NCBI GenBank assembly: GCA_900540345.1
Contig: UQFK01000005.1
Span: forward strand, 1 to 64,000
Origin: an uncultured Eggerthella sp.
Lineage (GTDB): Bacteria > Actinomycetota > Coriobacteriia > Coriobacteriales > Eggerthellaceae
DNA length: 64,000 bases
Reading direction: 5' to 3'
Positions 53,796 through 62,513 of the stretch are shown here, piece after piece. The notes beneath the pieces are model-generated. The model searched no databases. It was given only the letters and a program-made list of their open reading frames with translations, and was not told the origin of the DNA. The first letter of the stretch is position 1. Each line of letters starts with the position of its first letter. The position numbers and the translations under genes were made by a program.

Positions 53796-56552
53796 TCAAG
53801 CATGAGCGCCATGACACTTCTTGAATTTCTTACCGCTACCACACGGACAAGGATCATTACGTCCTACGTTGGCATACGGATCATTCTTATCCTTTTCGAT
53901 AGGTACGGTTCGCGCAGGGGCTGATTCCTTTGGAGCCTGTGCGGGCATTCCTTGTGCCTGGACGGCTGCCTGACGAACACGTTGCGCTTGACTCGCTCCT
54001 GAATTGAGCGCTTCTTCGGGATTCGAATAGCTAACCGCACCATCGAGCGGGGTCTCTTCAGCAGGTTCGACCTCTTGAACGACGATCGGCGCGCGGAGTA
54101 AGAAACGAAGGAAATCCTCATAGATCGAATCAGTGAGCGCCGAGAACATCTGATGTGCTTCTTCACGATACTCAACGAGTGGATCGCGCTGACCGTATGC
54201 ACGCAGACCAATAGAAGCTTTCAGATAGTCCATATCCTGTAGATGAGCCATCCACTTAGTATCGATGAAACGCAGCATGACCTGCGACTGGATATCTTGG
54301 AAGATCGTTCCGATCTGCTCTTGGCGCATATCGTAGCGATTCTGGAAGTATTCGCTGATGAGGTCTATGAGCGTATAGGCATTCTCTTCATGATCGAGCG
54401 TTTCAACTCGAAGATCAGTCGAACCAACCATCTGTTCGAGCCACTGATCGAGGCCCTCAATATCCCAGTCATCGCTCGCAAGCTTAGGAGAAGCATATTC
54501 GAGTACGTTTGCCGTGACTGTGTCCTCGATGATCTCGGGGATGCGCTCAGTGAGATCCTTGCCTTCCAAAATCGCATTGCGCTCGTTGTAAATAGCTTTG
54601 CGCTGCAAGTTCATGACATCGTCATATTCAAGCACGTTCTTACGCGCTGAGAAGTTCACCGACTCGACCTGCCGCTGTGCTGTCTCGATCGCTTTCGAGA
54701 CCATAGAAGCTTGGATCGGTTGATCTTCTGGAAGATGTGTCTTTTCCATCATATGAGAGATGGAGTCCATCTTTGACCCGCCAAACAAACGCATGAGATC
54801 GTCTTCGAGCGAAAGATAGAACTGCGTCACACCAGGGTCGCCCTGACGTCCTGAACGACCACGAAGCTGGTTGTCGATTCGACGGCTTTCATGACGCTCT
54901 GTGCCAATAACGCACAAACCACCTGCAGCTTTCACTTCAAGCTTCTCTTGGTCGGTGATAGCGAGCGCGCGATCACGCGCTGCTTCATATTGCTGCGTGG
55001 TCGGTTCTTCATCTTCTTCAAGCTGTTCTACGAGGAACTCTTGAGCGAGCACATCAGGATTGCCACCCAACAAGATGTCTGTACCACGACCAGCCATGTT
55101 CGTCGCGATCGTAACCGCACCCTTACGACCTGCCTGAGCAACAATAGATGCTTCACGTTCGTGATTCTTAGCATTCAAGACTTCGTGCTTGATGCCACGC
55201 TTCGAGAGCAAGCGGCTCAAACGCTCGGAACTCTCAATCGAAACCGTACCGACCAAGCAAGGCTGTCCTTGCGCATGACGCATAGCAATATCGTCAGCAA
55301 CCGCGTTGAACTTCGCGTCAATCGTACGATAGATAAGATCGTTCTTATCGTCACGCGCTACAGGGCGATTGGGCGGAATGGCTTGAACTGGCAAATTATA
55401 GATCTGCCTGAATTCCGAATCTTCGGTCATAGCCGTACCAGTCATACCTGAAAGCTTGTCATAGAGACGGAAGAAGTTCTGTAGCGTAATGGTCGCCAGC
55501 GTTTGGTTCTCCTGACGAACAAGCACATGCTCTTTAGCCTCGAGTGCTTGATGTAGACCTTCAGAATAACGACGTCCTTCCATGATACGACCCGTGAATT
55601 CGTCAACGATCTTCACTTCGCCATCCTGAACGACATAGTCCACGTCACGATGAAAAAGGAACTGTGCTTTCAATGCTTGCTGTAAGTGATTAGGCATCTG
55701 GCCCGATGGATCACCATATAGATCTTCGATACCAAGCTGGAATTCCACCTTCTCAAGGCCAGCTTCGGTGGTGTAGATAGTCTTCTTCGCTTCATCCATC
55801 TCAAAATCAACATTGCGCTTGAGCGATGGCACGATCGCAGCGAACTTCTTGTAAAGCTCAGCAGCCTGAGAGCCCGCACCAGAGATGATGAGCGGGGTAC
55901 GTGCTTCATCGATAAGAATCGAGTCGACCTCGTCCACGATAGCAAAGGCATGACCACGTTGCACCCGACGATCAGCACGTGCGACCATGTTATCGCGCAG
56001 ATAGTCAAAACCGAATTCAGAATTAGTGCCATAAGTGACATCGGCTTGATACTGCGGGATCTTGTCTGCGGGATCCATGCCATTTTGCAAAAGACCGACC
56101 TTCATACCGAGGAATTCGTAGACCTGCCCCATCCAGGCACTATCTCGAGCAGCCAAATAATCATTGACCGTGACGATATGAACGTTATTTCCCGGAAGCG
56201 CATTAAGATACCCTGCGAGTGTTGAAACGAGCGTCTTACCTTCACCGGTCTTCATCTCAGCGATCTTGCCGTCATGCAACGCCATGCCGCCGATCAGCTG
56301 CACATCAAAATGACGCATCCCAAGCGTTCGCTTAGATGCTTCACGGACCGCAGCAAATGCTTCAGGCAGCACATCATCAAGGGTCTCTCCTTGATCGAGA
56401 CGTTCGCGCAACTCGATTGTGATATGCGCAAGCTCTTCATCGCTGCGCGCTTCCATAGATGGCTCGAGCGCATTGATAACCTCGACCATCTTCTGATAGT
56501 TCTTCAACGGACGATCTTCGCCCATGCTCAATATCTTCGAAAAGAATCCCAT
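53796..56552 (-). CDS. secA: Protein translocase ATPase SecA
   Basis: SecA drives preproteins through SecYEG. The 918 residues show the DEAD motor GEIAEMKTGEGKTLVSTL region (MKTGEGKTLVSTLAGYLNA), the VDEVDSILIDEARTPLIISG box, the preprotein cross-linking and helical scaffold domains, GRGTDILLGGNP, and ESRRIDNQLRGRSGRQGDPG. The C terminus is a zinc-binding CPCGSGKKFKKCHG SEC-C motif after a Pro/Ala/Gln linker. A secA-prfB pair is common in Gram-positive bacteria. Confidence 0.97.
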   Translation of the reverse strand: MGFFSKILSMGEDRPLKNYQKMVEVINALEPSMEARSDEELAHITIELRERLDQGETLDDVLPEAFAAVREASKRTLGMRHFDVQLIGGMALHDGKIAEMKTGEGKTLVSTLAGYLNALPGNNVHIVTVNDYLAARDSAWMGQVYEFLGMKVGLLQNGMDPADKIPQYQADVTYGTNSEFGFDYLRDNMVARADRRVQRGHAFAIVDEVDSILIDEARTPLIISGAGSQAAELYKKFAAIVPSLKRNVDFEMDEAKKTIYTTEAGLEKVEFQLGIEDLYGDPSGQMPNHLQQALKAQFLFHRDVDYVVQDGEVKIVDEFTGRIMEGRRYSEGLHQALEAKEHVLVRQENQTLATITLQNFFRLYDKLSGMTGTAMTEDSEFRQIYNLPVQAIPPNRPVARDDKNDLIYRTIDAKFNAVADDIAMRHAQGQPCLVGTVSIESSERLSRLLSKRGIKHEVLNAKNHEREASIVAQAGRKGAVTIATNMAGRGTDILLGGNPDVLAQEFLVEQLEEDEEPTTQQYEAARDRALAITDQEKLEVKAAGGLCVIGTERHESRRIDNQLRGRSGRQGDPGVTQFYLSLEDDLMRLFGGSKMDSISHMMEKTHLPEDQPIQASMVSKAIETAQRQVESVNFSARKNVLEYDDVMNLQRKAIYNERNAILEGKDLTERIPEIIEDTVTANVLEYASPKLASDDWDIEGLDQWLEQMVGSTDLRVETLDHEENAYTLIDLISEYFQNRYDMRQEQIGTIFQDIQSQVMLRFIDTKWMAHLQDMDYLKASIGLRAYGQRDPLVEYREEAHQMFSALTDSIYEDFLRFLLRAPIVVQEVEPAEETPLDGAVSYSNPEEALNSGASQAQRVRQAAVQAQGMPAQAPKESAPARTVPIEKDKNDPYANVGRNDPCPCGSGKKFKKCHGAHA

Positions 56553-56651
56553 GTAGTGGGCCTGCCTTCTCTTATGCTCTTTGACGAGGTTGCATGCTCG
56601 CCAATCTGATCTATCCTCGAGCGCATATACACACTCGATCCAAACGTTACT

Positions 56652-56657
56652 ATTGTA
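56652..56657 (-). promoter_or_regulatory. Possible -10 box for secA
   Basis: TACAAT on the minus strand, about 100 bases before the secA start, in the only spacer between secA and the regulator gene. The -35 region is unclear. Confidence 0.35.
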
Positions 56658-56734
56658 CGCTTTTTCGCGGAATTGCCTTTAACGAGCACTGAACATACAC
56701 GAAGTGACCGTGCAATTCCATAAGAGCATCACGC

Positions 56735-59383
56735 TCATTCAGAAGCATCGCTCAAGATCAACTCATATAGTTCACGTAACTTCGAGGTACCCTCGATGCC
56801 GAACTGGTCGATAAGCGAACGTCTACATACGAAGTACTCATTCAAAGCTTCACCATGACGTCCGAGCTTCCAAAGCGAGAGCATCAACTGATAGCAGATA
56901 TCCTCACGTGTTGGCTCGGTATCGAAGGCGAAACGAAAATAGCGAAGAGCAAGCGTGGTCTCCCCTCTTTTTCGCAATCTCGTCCCGCTCGTCAGAAGAG
57001 CTTCGAGCAGTCGATCTTGATAGCGTTTGCGTTGAGACACCACTTCTGCCGTCTCATCTCCTGGCAAAAGAGGGCCACGATAGAGCTCTTCGATCCAATC
57101 GATCGCGCGCTCATAATCAGCAAGTTCAAGCGTGTCTTCTCGCAAGTGTTTACACAATCCGCTCAATAGCTGAGTATCGGTTTCAACCAAGCTTGCATTG
57201 AGCGCGATCGAAGTCGGATGGCTTTCGAAAAACGGACACTCTCCCTTGCTATCAAGAATGCTCTTATTAAGCAGGCTCCACATCGTATAGAGACTTTGGC
57301 GCGCGTTACGCTCAGAAGCATCAGGCCACATGATCTGCTGAATACGCTGACGTGCGATCTCTCTACCCTCATTGATTGCTAACAACGAGATGAGCAGGCG
57401 CATCTGCTTGCGCACTTTATCCTTGATAGTGATGCGAGGATCGTTGGGTGTAAGCTCAAAGCGTCCAAGCGTATTGATACGAAGAGCTTTTCTTTGGCAT
57501 TCTTTCTTAGCGCTTTGGGTGGGTTTTTGATCAACAAGAAACGAAACATGGCGATCCGTGCGCCAACGGCTCTGTTGCGAAACAAGATCGGTACGAAGCG
57601 CTTCGATATGCGCAAGCGTACGATCATCAACAAGGAGATATGCTCTCTCGCCAAATAAATCACGCGCACGATCGAACAAGAAGAGCGCACACATATTCGT
57701 TGGAAGTACCTCTGTTTGTCGTGAGAGTATCAAAGCGATATGACCTTCAAGGTCTGCAAGCATCATTTTCTCTTCTTCACAAGGATCCTTCAATGTGGAG
57801 GTGCTTTTTGCCATATCGGATCGATCACGATCGAACCGATCGCGCCATATGAAAGCGATCATCGCAACGAATATGCAGGTTGCAGTGAGCGTGTGTTTGA
57901 GAGAAAAGCCTGCTGCGGCGATTCTGCGGAGTTGCGAGAATGCAGCGGAGGGATCTTCGAGTGCAGCTTGAACGAGCAAGAACAGCTCACAGGCAAAATC
58001 AGGGCGCTTATGAAGTTCTGAGGTGATAGAGGCATGGTGTTTAAGATATGCATCAACATTTTTTGAGAGAATTTCTTGGTCATGCGGCTCAGCTATGTTG
58101 AAAGCGATTTTCACGAGCAAAGCGATCGCCTCCTCAATAAAGACTGTCTGCGCATCCTGCACTTGAGAAGAACAACGAACCCTCTTCTTTTGGGGATACT
58201 TTGCCAAAATGTGCAAGCATGCATCTTTTTCACCCAATATGCCGAGCGCGATCGCTACGTCAAGCCATCGATGCTCACCTTCGATATGAGACTCTGGAAG
58301 CGTAGCGGCAAGATGAAGTAAAGCAAGTGGATGGCCCTCGAACAGGAATGGACGTGCGTGGTCATCGAAATAAGAAGCTCGCCAACTATCTTCATGCAAA
58401 CCGCACGTGAGCTGTGTTGCGAGCATAACCTGACCACATCCGATCAAAGCCTCGATGAGTGCTTTGAGGAATGCGTTTTCATCTTTGAAACAAGCAAGCA
58501 GTTTCACGATCGAAGCAATATGGGTACTGATAAGCTGAAATTTCTCCTGATCAGAAAGCTTAATTGCATTGAACATCGGATTCAGCACTGCAATACCGAC
58601 ATGCGGATAGCGATGCGCAAAATGCATGAGCAGTGTTTGGCTCATGCATTTTGTAAATGCTTGCAGCCGTTGTACCGTACCTCGTTCTAGTACGAGCATG
58701 ATGATCGAGAGCGCATCCTCTTCACATACAAGCTCATAATCCAACATCGCACGCACGAAGCACTCATGACCATGGTGTCCTTGAGTCGCAAAACCCACGA
58801 TCCTAAGGAGTGGATCGTCCACACGGTCGTTTTCGCTCATCAACCCATCGGCAATAGACACGTGATCGAGAATACAGGTATGTTCATGTGAATCGAGAAG
58901 GAGCATTCGCGCATCAAGACACGCACAGACTGGTTGCCCGGTATCAAGCCAACGCACATCGCGTGTAGTCAGAAGAACTTCATGCCCTGCGTTCATCAGA
59001 TCAACAACAAGAGAGCAAAGCGACTCGGTGCGCTCGGTATCGAGCGCAGGACAACTATCGATCACGAACAACAAGCTCTTATAGTGGGCCGTATCTCGAT
59101 CGAGAAAGCGAATCATGAATTCATTACTTGGCTGCGTATCAAGCGCAACAAGAAAAGCGGGCTGTGAGGCATCGATCCATCTCACATCATCTGGAGCAAA
59201 GAACTGTGAGGCATACTGATACGCAATGACAGTCTTTCCGTAACCAGCAGGGGCACAGATCACTCGAAGGGCTCGTCTGGAAGAGAGCAGCGCCGAGAGA
59301 AGCCTTGTTCGCTCGAAGAGAGGAGATGGGCTTTGATGAAAGGGAAGATCATTCGGATAATCTTTCGAGATGCATCTCAACAT
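56735..59383 (-). CDS. Large P-loop/BTAD transcriptional regulator
   Basis: 882 residues. An N-terminal ATPase module has Walker A CAPAGYGKTVIAYQYAS and a likely Walker B KSLLFVIDSCPAL, as in MalT/STAND-type regulators. A long helical middle without clear repeats follows (about residues 200-640). From ~650 comes a winged-helix OmpR-like domain (RINTLGRFELTPNDPRITIKDKVRKQMRLLISLLAINEGREI...ARQRIQQIMWPDASERNARQSLYTMWSLLN) followed by a BTAD helical domain to the end, as in SARP/AfsR-type activators. The ATG at 59383 follows AAGGAGG. Ligand and targets are unknown; it is its own unit between secA and the tRNA genes. Confidence 0.8.
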   Translation of the reverse strand: MLRCISKDYPNDLPFHQSPSPLFERTRLLSALLSSRRALRVICAPAGYGKTVIAYQYASQFFAPDDVRWIDASQPAFLVALDTQPSNEFMIRFLDRDTAHYKSLLFVIDSCPALDTERTESLCSLVVDLMNAGHEVLLTTRDVRWLDTGQPVCACLDARMLLLDSHEHTCILDHVSIADGLMSENDRVDDPLLRIVGFATQGHHGHECFVRAMLDYELVCEEDALSIIMLVLERGTVQRLQAFTKCMSQTLLMHFAHRYPHVGIAVLNPMFNAIKLSDQEKFQLISTHIASIVKLLACFKDENAFLKALIEALIGCGQVMLATQLTCGLHEDSWRASYFDDHARPFLFEGHPLALLHLAATLPESHIEGEHRWLDVAIALGILGEKDACLHILAKYPQKKRVRCSSQVQDAQTVFIEEAIALLVKIAFNIAEPHDQEILSKNVDAYLKHHASITSELHKRPDFACELFLLVQAALEDPSAAFSQLRRIAAAGFSLKHTLTATCIFVAMIAFIWRDRFDRDRSDMAKSTSTLKDPCEEEKMMLADLEGHIALILSRQTEVLPTNMCALFLFDRARDLFGERAYLLVDDRTLAHIEALRTDLVSQQSRWRTDRHVSFLVDQKPTQSAKKECQRKALRINTLGRFELTPNDPRITIKDKVRKQMRLLISLLAINEGREIARQRIQQIMWPDASERNARQSLYTMWSLLNKSILDSKGECPFFESHPTSIALNASLVETDTQLLSGLCKHLREDTLELADYERAIDWIEELYRGPLLPGDETAEVVSQRKRYQDRLLEALLTSGTRLRKRGETTLALRYFRFAFDTEPTREDICYQLMLSLWKLGRHGEALNEYFVCRRSLIDQFGIEGTSKLRELYELILSDASE

Positions 59384-59558
59384 AAAGAAGCACCTCCTTG
59401 AACTGTTCAACAGCTCATAAGGGGAGATAATCGTAGCATAAGCAAAAGGGACGCACAAGAAATCTTACCGTTAGGCCTCTCAGCCCACCTGCCCTATCGC
59501 CCTTGACGCCCTACTCACAGCATCGGATACCGCATTGCGAAAAAATCAGAGCAATTCC

Positions 59559-59587
59559 TTGACGCAAGCAAAGAATACCGATAATAT
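59559..59587 (+). promoter_or_regulatory. Promoter of the tRNA-Gln/tRNA-Glu unit
   Basis: TTGACG, a 17-base spacer and TAATAT, followed by the first tRNA about 37 bases downstream. Confidence 0.75.
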
Positions 59588-59624
59588 ACCGATTCGCGTC
59601 AGTTCTTCTGATGCTACCACGCGG

Positions 59625-59698
59625 TGGGGTGTCGTCTAATGGTAGGACAGCGGTTTCTGGTACCGTATGTGAGGGTTCGACTCCTTCCACCCCAGCCA
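59625..59698 (+). tRNA. tRNA-Gln (CUG)
   Basis: The acceptor TGGGGTG pairs with CACCCCA, and the anticodon stem GCGGT/ACCGT encloses TTCTGGT with anticodon CTG. D arm, T arm (TTCGACT loop) and an encoded CCA are present. Confidence 0.95.
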
Positions 59699-59702
59699 AC
59701 AT

Positions 59703-59779
59703 GGCCCCGTCGTCTAGCGGTTTAGGACGCCGCCCTCTCAAGGCGGAGATCGCCGGTTCGAATCCGGTCGGGGCTACCA
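59703..59779 (+). tRNA. tRNA-Glu (CUC)
   Basis: The acceptor begins GGCCCCG and pairs with CGGGGCT. The anticodon stem CCGCC/GGCGG encloses CTCTCAA with anticodon CTC. T loop TTCGAAT and an encoded CCA are present. It lies four bases after tRNA-Gln. Confidence 0.95.
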
Positions 59780-59788
59780 GCTAAACAC

Positions 59789-59820
59789 CTGGTCAGAACA
59801 TTATGTTCTGACCTTTTTTA
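59789..59820 (+). terminator. Terminator of the tRNA unit
   Basis: GGTCAGAACAT and ATGTTCTGACC form an 11-bp stem with a one-base centre, followed by TTTTTTT. Strong plus-strand terminator just after tRNA-Glu; it may also stop the minus-strand SemiSWEET transcript. Confidence 0.93.
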
Positions 59821-59831
59821 TTATGCATGCA

Positions 59832-60170
59832 TCAATGAACAAAGCAGGTTATAGCTGTGATCGCTGCCAAGAAAATGCCTGGAATGTTTGCGATGATGAT
59901 CGGCCACTGACGAGGCTTAGCCCCGATACCGTAGATGGTCCAGAAGCAGCAATTGAAGAAAGCTGCGAGTGGCTGCCAGACCACGCCCGGATCCCCACTC
60001 AAGTTAGCCATAATCTGAGGAACATATGAAACATACATTATGACCGAGAGCACCGATGCGACATCTCCAATGATCGTGATTGCCCTTTTCTGCTGGACCG
60101 TATCGCATGCTGGTCGGTCGCTCTGATGGTCTTGTTGCTTTACTTTCGTAAGATGTTCCTGCCCGATCAT
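59832..60170 (-). CDS. SemiSWEET-family sugar transporter
   Basis: A 112-residue membrane protein with three hydrophobic segments (IIGDVASVLSVIMYVSYVPQI, LAAFFNCCFWTIYGIG, WPIIIANIPGIFLAAITAIT). It has the PQ motif in SYVPQIMANLSGDPG and the conserved Asn in helix 3 (ANIPG), typical of bacterial SemiSWEETs, which dimerise to pass small sugars. The Trp in CFWTIYG is in the substrate pocket position. I start at ATG 60170 behind GGAGGAG. The substrate is unknown. A basic N-terminal ~25-residue tail precedes helix 1. Confidence 0.85.
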   Translation of the reverse strand: MIGQEHLTKVKQQDHQSDRPACDTVQQKRAITIIGDVASVLSVIMYVSYVPQIMANLSGDPGVVWQPLAAFFNCCFWTIYGIGAKPRQWPIIIANIPGIFLAAITAITCFVH

Positions 60171-60346
60171 GATATTCAACTCCTCCACACAATAAAGGGC
60201 TTTACACACGAGGTGCCTTGCTCTTCTTCAGATTACGCAAAGGATGCTAAAGGATCCCTCTCACAAATGATGCTTTACCATCTTGTCACCAATTGCGCCT
60301 TGCTGATCGTGAGCAGTGCGATTCGGCGTCAACACCACCTATAGAC

Positions 60347-60381
60347 AAAAAAGAAGCAGCCCTAGGAGCTGCTTCTTTCTT
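60347..60381 (-). terminator. Terminator after the DapB/Ord-like gene
   Basis: AAGAAGCAGC and GCTGCTTCTT enclose a seven-base CCTAGGA loop, with an A-run (T-run on the minus strand). The 170 bases between this and the SemiSWEET start hold nothing else I can name. Confidence 0.9.
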
Positions 60382-60387
60382 GCAAGA

Positions 60388-61590
60388 TCACTTCTTCTTG
60401 CTGTGCTTCTTCTTTCCCTTTTTATCACATGACCTTTCATGACCATGGTGATGATGCCCCTGTTCGTGATGATGGTGATGATGGTCGTGAGCACCACAAC
60501 AGCATTCATCCTCTTCCTCGATACCAGAAAACAGATAGCCATGTTGATACGGCTCGCTCTCAACGTAAAGATTGATCGGATAGGTGAGGTATTCGATCGG
60601 TCGAAGCTGATCGACCGTGATAAAACCAGCCGGTGCATCAATAACTGTTGGAATACGATTCACAATGTCAGCGCAAGTATGCTCGACTGTTGCAGGCTTT
60701 GTAACAGCAAACTTCGTATTCGGTTCACCTAAGATATCCCATTCGCACAGATCGCCATCGTCTGGACCATAGACTTTGCCAATACACTGCGTCTCAATAA
60801 TAGGGCCCTGATGCGTTTCGGTCGTAACAACCGCACTCATGCCAATGCATTTCCCTGCAGGTATGGTCGCACCCATCGTCTCAGAATAGGTATCGACCTC
60901 AGCGATGAACGGAACGCTCTTTTGTGTCTGTTTCTTGATGGTCCAACCCATCAGATTGCAAAGGGACTCGTTTGAGTTCCATACGTATGAAGGCTCGATG
61001 ACCTCAGGGTGCGCAAGCGTCTCCTCAAATTCTTCTGGCGTAAGACCAACACCATGTGCTTTCGCCAGCGCCAACCCATAATCCTCAACGTTGTAGCTCG
61101 TCGCACCTTTGATCTTATCGATGCGCTGGACTCCACCTGCTACACAACCAACCATATTGATCCAGTAGATGTCCTGCATACCAGCGCCACTCACTGTACA
61201 ACCGCATTCTTTTGCAAGAGCGTCGATCCGATTCGTAATCTCGGGAGCAGTGGTCCAAGGATAAATAGCTTCTTCGCACGTGGTGACAACATTGATGCCA
61301 CGCGAAACACAATCAATGAGTGCAGGCTCGATGTCCTTCATAAAACTAAAGAGCGTAACAACTGCAATATGAGGATCGCATTCATCAAGTACTTTCTCAG
61401 CATCATCGGAAATAAGGACTCCCAGTTTCACGCCGAGTTCAGCATAATCGCCCACATCCATTCCAACGATGTCAGGATTCGTATCTATCGCGCCTACGAT
61501 CTCTGCGCCATTCTCATAAAGATAGCGAAGCGTATACTTCGACATCTTCCCACATCCATACTGCACAACCCGAATCTTCTCTTTATTCAT
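60388..61590 (-). CDS. NAD(P)H-dependent amine dehydrogenase-like protein (DapB/Ord superfamily) with His-rich tail
   Basis: The first ~360 residues resemble the dihydrodipicolinate reductase-like family that includes 2,4-diaminopentanoate dehydrogenase of ornithine degradation. The Rossmann motif is IRVVQYGCGKMSKYTLRYL, then EIVGAIDTNPDIVGMDVGDYAELG, IAVVTLFSFMKDIEPAL and the catalytic-domain segment VSGAGMQDIYWINMVGCVAGG. The exact substrate cannot be read. The last ~40 residues are exceptional: CCCGAHDHHHHHHEQGHHHH and then a Lys/Ser/His tail. This part looks like a metal-binding or metal-storage appendage and is inferred, not known. AAGGAGC precedes the ATG. Confidence 0.75.
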   Translation of the reverse strand: MNKEKIRVVQYGCGKMSKYTLRYLYENGAEIVGAIDTNPDIVGMDVGDYAELGVKLGVLISDDAEKVLDECDPHIAVVTLFSFMKDIEPALIDCVSRGINVVTTCEEAIYPWTTAPEITNRIDALAKECGCTVSGAGMQDIYWINMVGCVAGGVQRIDKIKGATSYNVEDYGLALAKAHGVGLTPEEFEETLAHPEVIEPSYVWNSNESLCNLMGWTIKKQTQKSVPFIAEVDTYSETMGATIPAGKCIGMSAVVTTETHQGPIIETQCIGKVYGPDDGDLCEWDILGEPNTKFAVTKPATVEHTCADIVNRIPTVIDAPAGFITVDQLRPIEYLTYPINLYVESEPYQHGYLFSGIEEEDECCCGAHDHHHHHHEQGHHHHGHERSCDKKGKKKHSKKK

Positions 61591-61715
61591 GGCTGCTCCT
61601 TCCTTCTTTTCTTCATCTCATACTAACATCGAAGCAATTCTGTACAGGGATAACGCAAAACTGTAATGCGCGCGTTTCCTTGCTTGATCGATGACAGCCA
61701 AACATCGCTTTGCAG

Positions 61716-61721
61716 TACAAT
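61716..61721 (+). promoter_or_regulatory. Possible -10 box for aroD
   Basis: TACAAT, 27 bases before the aroD ATG, with no good -35 box at standard spacing. Confidence 0.4.
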
Positions 61722-61748
61722 GAACAAAAGCGATTCAAAGGAGCAACT

Positions 61749-62513
61749 ATGGCAAGCATACGTGTACGCGATCTCGTGATTGGAGAAGGAACACCTAAGA
61801 TCTGCGTCCCTATTGTCGCAAAGACTGAAGAAGAGATCATAAACGAAGCTATTAGCTTCAAAGATATCGATCTTGACCTCGTCGAATGGCGTATTGATTG
61901 GTTCGAAGGAATCGAAGATGTCGAGGGCGTTATTGCTCTGGCAAAAAAGCTCAACGAAACGCTCGGTGCCGATATAGCTCTACTCTGTACGATACGCACT
62001 GCTCAAGAAGGCGGCGAGGTGGCGCTTAGCGTTGAAGCGTATCGCGCCCTGAATCGCGCACTGATAGCATCGGGAGCGATCGATCTTGTCGATGTCGAAC
62101 TGTTTTTAGGCGATGAAGTAATGAGCGATCTTATCGCCTGCGCCCATGACAACAACGTTGCGGTCGTCGCGTCGAACCACGATTTCGCCTCTACTCCTTC
62201 TCGCAGTGAGATCATCGCTCGCTTGAAGCGAATGCAGGATCTTGGTGCCGACATACTGAAGATCGCTGTCATGCCGAATTCACGTCATGATGTTATCGAA
62301 CTGCTCGCAGCCACTGAAGAGATGACGAGCGAGCACGCTACCCAGCCTGTCGTTAGCATGTCGATGGGCAGCGAGGGTGCAATCTCGCGCATCTGCGGCG
62401 AAATATTCGGATCAGCCATCACATTTGGGTGCGCATCAAAAGCTTCTGCACCTGGTCAGATCGATGTAAGCGACCTTCGCACGATGCTCACGCTGATCCA
62501 TAACACACTTTAA
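61749..62513 (+). CDS. aroD: 3-dehydroquinate dehydratase, type I
   Basis: AroD dehydrates 3-dehydroquinate in the shikimate pathway by a Schiff-base mechanism. The 254 residues form a TIM barrel with ICVPIVAKTEEEIINEA, DLVEWRIDWFE, CTIRTAQEGGEVALS, the catalytic His in VVASNHDFASTPS, the Schiff-base Lys in LGADILKIAVMPNSRHDV, and PVVSMSMGSEGAISRICGEIFGSAITFGCASKASAPGQI. The ATG at 61749 is preceded by AAAGGAGCAACT. It is the only plus-strand metabolic gene here; its stop overlaps the dtd stop on the other strand. No other shikimate gene is in view. Confidence 0.95.
   Translation: MASIRVRDLVIGEGTPKICVPIVAKTEEEIINEAISFKDIDLDLVEWRIDWFEGIEDVEGVIALAKKLNETLGADIALLCTIRTAQEGGEVALSVEAYRALNRALIASGAIDLVDVELFLGDEVMSDLIACAHDNNVAVVASNHDFASTPSRSEIIARLKRMQDLGADILKIAVMPNSRHDVIELLAATEEMTSEHATQPVVSMSMGSEGAISRICGEIFGSAITFGCASKASAPGQIDVSDLRTMLTLIHNTL

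Noticed and set aside
59625..59779. Phage or island attachment site at the tRNA genes
   Set aside because: No direct repeat of a tRNA 3' end, integrase or mobile gene is visible nearby.
60388..60480. The CAT/CAC-rich stretch as a simple-sequence repeat or sequencing error
   Set aside because: The histidine codons are mixed (CAT and CAC) and the frame continues into an ordinary stop and terminator, so it reads as a real coded tail.
61009..61626. Plus-strand frame opposite the DapB/Ord-like gene
   Set aside because: Shadow frame, and it runs through the promoter side of the real gene without any coding signal.
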